From positions 1 to 5,876 of the forward strand of contig DASWHK010000130.1 of assembly GCA_036398215.1 (NCBI GenBank): a stretch of DNA of 5,876 bases. The letters are read 5' to 3'. Shown here piece by piece: positions 1 to 5,558 of this stretch. A model generated the notes under the pieces. The model was not told the origin of the DNA. It worked only from the letters and a program-made list of their open reading frames with translations, and searched no databases. A program made the position numbers and the translations under genes. How positions within the stretch are numbered: position 1 is the first letter of the stretch; each line of letters starts with the position of its first letter. The stretch comes from DASWHK01 sp036398215. GTDB lineage: Bacteria > Acidobacteriota > UBA890.

Positions 1-882
1 CGCTTCTACGCGCGCAGCGTCGACTTCGAGCACATCGAGATCTTCGACATCGAGGCGGGCGTCTCGATCGGCACGCATACGTTCAGCGAGGGCGACTCGA
101 AGGTGCGCATCTGGAGCTTCGAGCCCCACCCCGACGATCGCTACCTGCTGGTGCTCACCAGCACCGACACCAAGCTGGTCGACCGCTGGCAGATCGACGA
201 GCCGATCATCCGCCAGTACGACACCCAGACCCGCGAGTTCGTGCGCGAGATCCCCTGGCCCGACGGCGAGGTGCGGGAGAACGCCAACCTGATGTTCTCG
301 CCCGACGGCGCGCTGCTGTACTTCTTCGTCGACGACATCCTCGTCTACGACTTCGAGACCCTCGAGGAGGTCGATCGGTGGGAGATCTCGACGCCCTTCG
401 AGACCGGGATGAACCGGCTCAACCTGGGCTTCAACCGCAGCCTCTACGAGGAGCCCGGCTTTTTCACGGGCCTGTTCCGGACCACCGATCCGGTCAACGA
501 CCGCAGCATGATGGGCGTGGCGCGCATCAACTTGCCGGAGAAGTCGGTGGATTTCTACACGCTGGGGCCGAGCGTCGGTGTGAGCTTCGCGCTCGCTCCC
601 GATCGCCGGAGGGCCTACGGGCTGCGCCAGCAGATTGGCGACTACGAGGTCTGGACGTTCGACCTGGAGGGCCGCCGGGTCGCCTCGCGCCGCTCCTTCC
701 CGGGCCGGCCGCGGATGTCCCTGGAGGCGAGCTCCAACGGCAGGTTCCTGTACATCTACAACGCCGGCAACACCATCGACGTCTACGACGCCGAGAGCTT
801 CGACCTCGTCCGCACCGTCGAGCTGGACGCCGACATGACCGACTTCGTCGTGGTGCCGGCGGCGGCTGTCCGCAACCCCTGA
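1..882 (+). CDS. qhpB: QHNDH beta-subunit-like beta-propeller protein (5'-truncated by window edge)
   Basis: The reading frame is open from base 1, so the gene starts upstream; the GTG at 103 is internal. The 293 visible residues show repeated propeller blades: a hydrophobic strand after a P-D-x-R/G turn, then a Y/F-D-x-E/T-T/S segment. Examples are the blade starting near residue 43 (HPDDRYLLVL), the one near 100 (SPDGALLYFF, then VYDFETLEEV), and the last blade from about 244 (SSNGRFLYIY, then VYDAESFDLV). The order of blades, the irregular insertion near 130-165 and the C-terminus resemble the seven-bladed beta subunit of quinohemoprotein amine dehydrogenase as I remember it, which is about 340 residues long. 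About one blade and a signal peptide would then be missing upstream. In the family this subunit is periplasmic and packs against the diheme alpha and cross-linked gamma subunits. The qhpF-like and qhpE-like neighbours strengthen the call. Alternative: another YVTN/WD40-like propeller protein. Confidence 0.68.
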   Translation, partial: RFYARSVDFEHIEIFDIEAGVSIGTHTFSEGDSKVRIWSFEPHPDDRYLLVLTSTDTKLVDRWQIDEPIIRQYDTQTREFVREIPWPDGEVRENANLMFSPDGALLYFFVDDILVYDFETLEEVDRWEISTPFETGMNRLNLGFNRSLYEEPGFFTGLFRTTDPVNDRSMMGVARINLPEKSVDFYTLGPSVGVSFALAPDRRRAYGLRQQIGDYEVWTFDLEGRRVASRRSFPGRPRMSLEASSNGRFLYIYNAGNTIDVYDAESFDLVRTVELDADMTDFVVVPAAAVRNP

Positions 883-895
883 GCGGGGGGCGCCG
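882..895 (+). promoter_or_regulatory. Probable ribosome binding region of qhpF
   Basis: Only 13 bases separate the TGA of the propeller gene from the GTG at 896. They include a run of six G (885-890), 5 bases before the start codon, which is a plausible if unusual Shine-Dalgarno substitute. The tight spacing, with no room for a promoter, supports cotranscription and selects the GTG at 896 as the start. Confidence 0.4.
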
Positions 896-2791
896 GTGAG
901 CCAGGCGCACGGCCCACTCGGCGACCCGGAATCGCGCCGGGGCGCCCCGGCCGATTCGGGGGCGCGCCGCAGCTTCCTGACCGATCCCGATCTGCGCCGC
1001 GCCCTCGCCTACGTGCTGCCGTACTGGCGCCGCCTGACCCTGGTCATGGTGCTGAGCCTGCTGAGCACGGCGCTGTCGCTGTACCTGCCGTATCTATCCA
1101 AGGAGCTGGTCGACGACGCCCTGCTGGGCCGCGACTTCACGGCGCTGGTGCGGATCGTCGCGCTGTTCGCCGCCGTCACCCTGGCCGGCTTCGCCATGAA
1201 CGTCGCCAGCGGCCTGCGCTACACGCGGGTATCGGCGGAGATCCTTTTCGACATGCGGCTCGACCTCTACCGCCACCTGCAGCGGTTGTCGCCGCGCTTC
1301 TACGCCCGCACCCGGCTCGGCGAGATCGTCTCGCGCATCAACAACGACATCGGCGAGATCCAGCGCATCGCCGCGGAGACGGCGCTCGCCTGGGTCGGCA
1401 ACATCCTGTTTCTCGTCGGCACGGTGGCGGTGATGGTGGTCTGGCTCGACGCCCGCCTCTTCCTGGCCAGCGTCGCCGTCATGCCGCTGAGCCTCTGGGC
1501 GCTGGTGCACTATCGGCGCCGCCTGGAGGCCAAGGTCAAGACCCTGCGCGAGCGCTCGGCCGACATCGGCAGCTTCCTGATCGAGACCCTGCAGGGGATG
1601 AAGCTCGTGGTTTCCTCCAACGCCCAGGAGCGCGAGACGGCGCGCTTCCGCGCCAAGAACGACGCCTTCATCGAGGCACTCATGTCGATGCAGTGGCTCG
1701 GCTATCTGTCCGGCGGGCTGCCCGGCCTGCTGCTGTCGGCGGGCACGGCGATTGTGTTCCTGTACGGCGGCAGCCGGGTGATCAGCGGGGCGATCACCGT
1801 CGGCACCCTGGTGGCCTTCATGGCCTACCAGATGCGCCTGCTGTCGCCGGTGCAGGGGCTGATGGGCCTGTACACCAACCTGGCGGCGGCGCGGGTGTCG
1901 CTGCGGCGGGTCCACGAGATCCTCGACGCCGCGGTCGAGGTGACGGAAGGTCCCGCGGCGGCGGCGATCGAGGTGCCGCGCGGCGAGGTCCGCTTCGACG
2001 ACGTGAGCTACTCGTTCGATCGCGGCGGGCCGGTGCTGGCCGAGGTGAGCTTTCGGGTGAGGCCGGGCGAGGTCGTCGCCGTCGTCGGCCCCAGCGGCAG
2101 CGGCAAGTCGACGATCGTCGACCTGCTGCTCCGCCATCTCGATCCGCAGGCGGGCACGGTCTCGCTCGACGGCCGCGACCTCCGCGAGCTGAAGCTGGGC
2201 GACCTGCGCCGCCACGTGGTCGCCGTCGAGCAGGAGCCGTTCGTGTTTCACGCCTCGATCGCCGAGAACATCCGCTATGCGCGGCCCGGCGCCTCCGATG
2301 AGGAGGTGGCCGCGGCGGCGCGCGCCGCGGGCCTCGAGGAATGGATCGCGGCGCTGCCGGACGGCTTCGAGACCGTCGTCGGCGAGCGTGGCACCGCGGT
2401 CTCGGCCGGCGAGCGGCAGCGTATCGCCATCGCCCGCGCCTTTCTCGCTGACCCCGCGGTGCTGGTGCTCGACGAGGCAACCGCTTCCCTCGACCCGCTG
2501 GCCGAGCGGCGCGTCATCGACAGTTACGAGGCGATCATGCGCGGCCGCACGACGCTGTTGATCTCGCATCGCTACGAGATGGCGCGGCGCGCCGACAGGG
2601 TGATCGTCATCGAGGGCGCGCGGGTCGTCGAGGAGGGGGAGCCGGGGCGGTTGATCGAAGCGAGCGGCCCGTTCGCCTCGCTGTTCGCGGCCGAGCGCCG
2701 GCAAGCGGCGCGCTCCGGCATCGTTACCGAGCCCACCGTCGCGTCAGCGGGTCTTACGAAAACTGGCGCCGGCCCGGAGCCGCGACCGTAG
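896..2791 (+). CDS. qhpF: ABC exporter, fused TMD-NBD, QhpF-like
   Basis: A 631-residue half-transporter that would work as a homodimer in the inner membrane. Six hydrophobic segments can be placed near residues 45-67, 83-105, 165-185, 187-205, 270-290 and 298-315. The ATPase domain follows: Walker A GPSGSGKST at 398-406, Q-loop Q446, signature SAGERQR at 503-509, Walker B VLVLDE ending at D526-E527, D-loop SLD at 531-533 and switch H558. All catalytic residues are present, so it should be active. The sequence alone says only 'peptide/lipid type exporter'. The role proposed here, carrying the cross-linked gamma subunit of QHNDH to the periplasm, comes from its place between a qhpB-like propeller gene and a qhpE-like protease gene. 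No peptidase C39 domain is present, which fits a system with a separate leader protease. The first 30 or so residues and the last 30 are low-complexity tails. Translation starts at GTG 896, 13 bases after the upstream stop. Confidence 0.72.
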   Translation: MSQAHGPLGDPESRRGAPADSGARRSFLTDPDLRRALAYVLPYWRRLTLVMVLSLLSTALSLYLPYLSKELVDDALLGRDFTALVRIVALFAAVTLAGFAMNVASGLRYTRVSAEILFDMRLDLYRHLQRLSPRFYARTRLGEIVSRINNDIGEIQRIAAETALAWVGNILFLVGTVAVMVVWLDARLFLASVAVMPLSLWALVHYRRRLEAKVKTLRERSADIGSFLIETLQGMKLVVSSNAQERETARFRAKNDAFIEALMSMQWLGYLSGGLPGLLLSAGTAIVFLYGGSRVISGAITVGTLVAFMAYQMRLLSPVQGLMGLYTNLAAARVSLRRVHEILDAAVEVTEGPAAAAIEVPRGEVRFDDVSYSFDRGGPVLAEVSFRVRPGEVVAVVGPSGSGKSTIVDLLLRHLDPQAGTVSLDGRDLRELKLGDLRRHVVAVEQEPFVFHASIAENIRYARPGASDEEVAAAARAAGLEEWIAALPDGFETVVGERGTAVSAGERQRIAIARAFLADPAVLVLDEATASLDPLAERRVIDSYEAIMRGRTTLLISHRYEMARRADRVIVIEGARVVEEGEPGRLIEASGPFASLFAAERRQAARSGIVTEPTVASAGLTKTGAGPEPRP

Positions 2792-2997
2792 TGAACGCGG
2801 GTCGCCGGTATCGGTCGGAAAGGCGTCTCCTTTTCGGCAACGCGGGTCGCCGCTATCGGTGGAAAAGGCGCTTCCTCTTCGGCAACGCGGGTCGCCGCTA
2901 TCGTTGGAAAAGGCGCCTCCTTTTCGGCGAGCCCGAGGCCGCCGGCCGCGGCGACGGCTTTCACGTCGCTCTTAATGTCGGCCGCGATCAAAGATGA
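2791..2997 (+). CDS. Possible small ORF of 15-residue Arg-rich repeats (doubtful gene)
   Basis: A 68-codon frame begins with a GTG whose G is the last base of the qhpF stop (TAGTG) and ends with a TGA that overlaps the ATG of qhpE (ATGA, 2994-2997). Its first 46 residues are three copies of a 15-residue unit, NAGRRYRWKRRLLFG in the third copy, very basic with an aromatic and leucine tail. The remaining 22 residues are unremarkable. Overlapping stop and start codons at both ends are typical of translationally coupled genes. Among the seven variable positions of the repeat, four changes are synonymous in this frame and three are not, which is too few to show selection. I do not recognise the peptide. 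The main alternative is a noncoding tandem repeat that keeps a frame open because its unit is 45 bp; the opposite strand is open too. No Shine-Dalgarno sequence is obvious. Confidence 0.25.
   Translation: MNAGRRYRSERRLLFGNAGRRYRWKRRFLFGNAGRRYRWKRRLLFGEPEAAGRGDGFHVALNVGRDQR
2794..2928. repeat. Three tandem 45-bp repeats between qhpF and qhpE
   Basis: Three head-to-tail units occupy 2794-2838, 2839-2883 and 2884-2928. Each begins AACGCGGGTCGCCG and ends TTCGGC. Units 2 and 3 differ at only four positions; unit 1 is the most diverged, with changes including TCGGAA for TGGAAA in the middle. Each unit carries a short inverted repeat GCGG-GTCG-CCGC (shortened in unit 1), and unit 3 carries a perfect GAAAAGG-CGCCT-CCTTTTC stem. 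The unit is slightly more AT-rich than the flanking genes (28 of 45 bases are G or C in unit 3). It fills most of the 202-base gap between the two genes and may be a genome-wide interspersed intergenic repeat. Confidence 0.95.
2907..2925. other. Perfect 7-bp inverted repeat in the third repeat unit
   Basis: GAAAAGG (2907-2913), a 5-base loop CGCCT, then CCTTTTC (2919-2925). The same place in unit 2 has one mismatch, and in unit 1 the stem is one base shorter on its left side. RNA from this stretch could form serial small hairpins. There is no T-run beyond the bases inside the stem, so it is not a standard intrinsic terminator. Confidence 0.5.
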
Positions 2998-3779
2998 GGA
3001 CCTTCATCCTGGGCGAGCCTCCGTTCGCCGGCAGTGGCGAGGGCGTGCGCATCGCCGTCATCGACAGCGGCGTCAACGCCACCAACCCCCACGTCGGCGC
3101 CGTCGCCGGCGGCGTGGGGATCGCCGATGACGGCTCCTTCCACGACGACCTGGTCGACCGCGTCGGCCACGGAACCGCGGTCGTCGCGGCGATCCAGGAA
3201 AAGGCGCCCGCCGCCGCGATCCACGTCGTGCGGGTCTTCGAGACCTCGCTGACGACACGCTCGGAGAACCTGGTGCGGGCGATCGACTGGGCGGCCGGCA
3301 ACGGCATGCACCTCGCCAACCTGAGCCTCGGCACCGCCAACCCCGACCGCGCCCCCATCCTCGGCGACGCCGTCGACCGCGCCCGCGAGGCCGGCCTTCT
3401 CGTCGTCTCGGCGCTCGAGCACCGCGGCGCCCGCTGGTGGCCGGGCAGCGCGCCCGGCGCGGTCGGCGTGATCGCCGACGAGAGCTGCGGCCGCGACGAG
3501 TTGCGGGTCGAAAGCGGTCCCGACGCCGACCAGGCGACCGACGCCAACACCGACCCAGCCCACGTCTTCAAGATCCTGCCGGCGTCGAGGCAACTGATCG
3601 TGCGCGCCTCGCCGCTGCCGCGCCCGATCCCGGGCGTCCCGCCGGAGCGCAACGTCCGCGGGATCAGCTTCGCGGTCGCCAACGCCAGCGGCTTTCTGGC
3701 CCGCGGCCTCGCGTCTGCCGGCGACGCCGGCGCCCCTGGTGCGAGTCCCGAGAGGCTCTGGCGCTCGCTGCGGGACTAG
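2994..3779 (+). CDS. qhpE: Subtilisin-family (S8) leader protease, QhpE-like
   Basis: A 261-residue serine protease with the subtilisin triad in order: D24 in IAVIDSGV, H59 in GHGTAVVA and S225 in GISFAVANASG. The substrate-binding strand is NLSLGT (109-114). The catalytic domain starts almost at residue 1; there is no signal peptide and no pro-domain, so the enzyme should act in the cytoplasm and not as a secreted digestive protease. This matches QhpE, which cuts the leader from the cross-linked gamma subunit of quinohemoprotein amine dehydrogenase before export. The segment that normally holds the oxyanion-hole Asn reads VVSALEHRG (137-145), with His at the expected place. The start at ATG 2994 is bounded by an in-frame TAA at 2973. 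Shine-Dalgarno complementarity upstream is poor, which would fit translational coupling through the ATGA overlap. Alternative: a protease for another modified-peptide system. Confidence 0.72.
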   Translation: MRTFILGEPPFAGSGEGVRIAVIDSGVNATNPHVGAVAGGVGIADDGSFHDDLVDRVGHGTAVVAAIQEKAPAAAIHVVRVFETSLTTRSENLVRAIDWAAGNGMHLANLSLGTANPDRAPILGDAVDRAREAGLLVVSALEHRGARWWPGSAPGAVGVIADESCGRDELRVESGPDADQATDANTDPAHVFKILPASRQLIVRASPLPRPIPGVPPERNVRGISFAVANASGFLARGLASAGDAGAPGASPERLWRSLRD

Positions 3780-3780
3780 C

Positions 3781-4101
3781 GCGAACGCGGTTCCCAAGGC
3801 CAGCACCTCGAGCCTGACTCTGCTGGAGACGCTCGTGGTTCCGTATCGGGCCGGGGACCACAAGCTCGCCGACGAGTACGAGGCGCTGCTCCGCAACAGT
3901 CGTGGCTTGAGCTGCGTGGCGATCGACGCGGCGGTGCTGCGCGGAGCTGCACTGTTGCGTGCGCGCACCGGAGCGCGAACGCCCGATGCCATCCAGCTCG
4001 CGACGGCGCTACAACGTGATTGCGCCGCGTTTATCACCAATGACCGAAACCTTCCTTCGCTCGGCCGTTTGAAGGTCCTGCAGCTCGACGACTGGGCGTG
4101 A
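3781..4101 (+). pseudogene. PIN-domain (VapC-type) toxin, N-terminus missing
   Basis: This frame reads as the last two thirds or so of a PIN-domain ribonuclease. It contains TSSLTLLETLV (the conserved acidic residue is the E), a helical middle, TPDAIQLATAL (conserved D) and FITNDRNLPSL (conserved D), and ends in the usual KVLQLDDW strand. What is absent is the N-terminal strand with the first metal-binding Asp (the LLDTN-type motif), about 25-30 residues. Upstream of 3780 the DNA is the end of qhpE in another frame; although the frame stays open back to a GTG at 3739, those codons show no PIN similarity. No antitoxin gene is adjacent. Without the first Asp the active site is incomplete, so this is a 5'-deleted remnant starting 2 bases after the qhpE stop. 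Family knowledge: PIN toxins cut RNA using four acidic residues and Mg2+. Confidence 0.72.
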
Positions 4102-4200
4102 GGCGTACCGGGTCCCGACGGCGTCGGCGTGGTCGACGCGGGCGCCGAGCCGAACGCGGTGTTCCGTTCCGAGGAGGGCGGCCGGAGTTGGGAGGAGCTG
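4102..4200 (+). pseudogene. Fragment of an Asp-box/BNR-repeat protein
   Basis: About 33 codons directly after the PIN stop, in the same frame, read GVVDAGAEPNAVFRS followed by EEGGRSWEEL. The core S-E-E-G-G-R-S-W (4168-4191) fits the Asp-box pattern S/T-x-D-x-G-x-T/S-W, with E for D, that marks BNR repeats of sialidase-like and Ycf48-like propellers. Preceding AGxEPNAVFRS is the usual strand leading into an Asp box. Similarity stops after ELE, and nothing before 4102 continues it, so this is a relic and not a gene. The short length keeps the call tentative. Confidence 0.42.
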
Positions 4201-4271
4201 GAGAGAGCCACGACGGCGGCGCCGCCGGTGGGCCGGGACGTCAGCGGATTCACGCCGGCGCATGAGGGCAT
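4102..4271. other. Convergent intergenic region between the PIN relic and hipA
   Basis: This 170-base gap between the last + strand stop and the hipA stop contains the Asp-box relic, a CCGAC-GGC-GTCGG inverted repeat (4115-4127) and a 14-bp perfect palindrome CGGCGGCGCCGCCG (4214-4227). None is followed by a T-run on either strand, so no convincing terminator is visible where one would be expected between converging transcripts. Confidence 0.5.
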
Positions 4272-5555
4272 CTATGGCAAACGCGCCTCGACGGCGGCCA
4301 GGCAGTCCTCCGCGTGGCGCGCCACGACGGCGCGGAACGTTTCGCCGAACCCCGCATTCAGTCCGCTACCGGTTTCGCGCCTGACCACCCGGTCGACCGC
4401 CTCGCGCGCACCGGTGGCGATCTCGCTGACCCGCTGAAGAACGCGGTCCGCGTCGAGCCTGTTTTCGTGCGCCAGCCTCTGCCAGTGCCGCCGGGCGACG
4501 AAGCCGGCGCGGTATTCGCCGCCGATTCTCATCGCCAGCCTGATCTTGCGCGGGATTGCGAGGTCGGGGTAGGGCAGGAGGCTGACCAGGTCGTAGAGCG
4601 GTGCGAGGCGAACCTGACCGGTCGCAATCAGCACCGAGTAGTTCTTCGCATGGGCGTCGGATCCGCCGATGACCCAATTGAAGGCGAGCGCTGCGATGAA
4701 GCGATCGACGTCGGCGGCGGGCGCGCTGGAGCGGTCGCGCAGGAGCCGGACGATCGGCTCGACTCCCGGACCTCCCTCGGCCTCGTATTTGATGCGTGGT
4801 GAAATGCCGATCGCCTGGCACATGTCCTCTTGGTGTACGCGTACCACTTGTCCGTCGAGCACCTCCCGGTCGTAGCGCTCCACCACGATCGCGAGCTGGT
4901 CTTCGAAGAGGCGGACCTCGGAGTTGGCCGCGGAGACCTCCAGCTCCTGAGCCAGGCGAAGGCAAAGGTGCTCGTTTTCGGCGAAGTGGTCGAGCCCGAT
5001 GGTCGGTGGCTTGAGGATGTGCGTGGTGGGCATGGCGCCGGACGGTAGGCCCCACCGCTCGCCGGCTCGGTACAGCGCCGTCTTGGGTTGGGCCCCGGCC
5101 AGGCTGAACTGACCGGGGTCTCCGCTCTGGCGCCAGGCGCTGTGGTCCCTTGCGAGGTCACGCAGCCGCGCGGCGATGTCCGCCTCGTCGATCCACTCGA
5201 TTGCACCAGGGCGCTGCAATGCGGTTTCGACAGCTTGCGGAGGGACGAATCGCGCCGCACCCGCGACGTCTTCACCAACATGACGGAGCAACGAGAAGGC
5301 GTTGCGCGCCGATACACCGAACCGCCGGCCCCACGCCTGCAGGATGGCCTCGTTGTCGGGCAGCAGGCCCTCGAGGTATGGCCGCACCACGGCGTCAGCA
5401 TGGTCGCGCTGGACGAGCGGCATCGACAGGGACAGCGGATAGGCGTCGTCGCGCTGTCGCCAGCTCTCGTCGTAGATGAAGGAGAGCTCGCCACGCTCCT
5501 GACGTACGACACCGGCAAGCGCCCCCTGCAGTAGGACGACCAGCTCCTCGGCCAC
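4272..5555 (-). CDS. hipA: HipA-family serine/threonine kinase toxin
   Basis: A complete 427-residue HipA-type kinase, close to the roughly 440 residues of E. coli HipA. Residues 1 to about 105 form the N-terminal HipA domain, including MPL...PYLEGLLPDNE (45-69). The kinase part follows: the Gly-rich ATP loop FSLAGAQPK (150-158) with S151 at the place of the autophosphorylated Ser150 of E. coli, THILKPP with K181, VERYDR (225-230), HQEDMCQ (241-247), the catalytic loop GGSDAHAKNYSV with D300 and N305, and the metal-binding D322 in PLYDLVS. Spacings match E. coli D309, N314 and D332. Nothing is missing, so it should be an active toxin; in the family the targets are aminoacyl-tRNA synthetases such as GltX, inducing growth arrest. 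The GTG start lies 3 bases after the stop of the repressor gene, as in hipBA operons, where HipB binds and silences HipA. Confidence 0.92.
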   Translation of the reverse strand: MAEELVVLLQGALAGVVRQERGELSFIYDESWRQRDDAYPLSLSMPLVQRDHADAVVRPYLEGLLPDNEAILQAWGRRFGVSARNAFSLLRHVGEDVAGAARFVPPQAVETALQRPGAIEWIDEADIAARLRDLARDHSAWRQSGDPGQFSLAGAQPKTALYRAGERWGLPSGAMPTTHILKPPTIGLDHFAENEHLCLRLAQELEVSAANSEVRLFEDQLAIVVERYDREVLDGQVVRVHQEDMCQAIGISPRIKYEAEGGPGVEPIVRLLRDRSSAPAADVDRFIAALAFNWVIGGSDAHAKNYSVLIATGQVRLAPLYDLVSLLPYPDLAIPRKIRLAMRIGGEYRAGFVARRHWQRLAHENRLDADRVLQRVSEIATGAREAVDRVVRRETGSGLNAGFGETFRAVVARHAEDCLAAVEARLP

Positions 5556-5558
5556 GGC

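Noticed and set aside
378..899. Plus-strand 173-codon frame overlapping the propeller gene and running into the exporter start
   Set aside because: Arg/Gly/Pro-rich shadow of the propeller gene in another frame, with no recognisable domain.
1094..2704. A 536-codon open frame on the minus strand antisense to the exporter gene
   Set aside because: It is rich in His, Arg, Gln, Asp and Ala, shows no domain, and lies opposite a gene with complete ABC motifs. At this GC content stop-poor antisense frames are expected.
2794..2928. CRISPR array
   Set aside because: The repeats are directly tandem with no unique spacers and no cas genes are nearby.
2951..2969. GCGACG-N7-CGTCGC inverted repeat shortly before the protease start codon
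   Set aside because: A 6-bp stem is common by chance in such GC-rich DNA; it has no T-run and does not cover the start codon, so neither a terminator nor a translational switch is supported.
2572..2991. Minus-strand frame with 15-residue repeats such as AEKEAPFPTIAATRV
   Set aside because: It is the reverse reading of the 45-bp repeats and continues into the antisense of the exporter gene. Being open follows from the repeat length; no start signal supports it.
3197..3208. GGAAAAGGCGCC in the protease gene, identical to 12 bases of repeat unit 3
   Set aside because: The match does not extend to the rest of the unit and it lies in codons for QEKAPA of a normal protein segment, so chance is the simplest explanation.
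2988..4271. A 427-codon minus-strand frame spanning the protease gene, the PIN relic and the gap to hipA
   Set aside because: It crosses three unrelated plus-strand units and its product looks like a low-complexity shadow. The plus-strand frames carry recognisable catalytic motifs.
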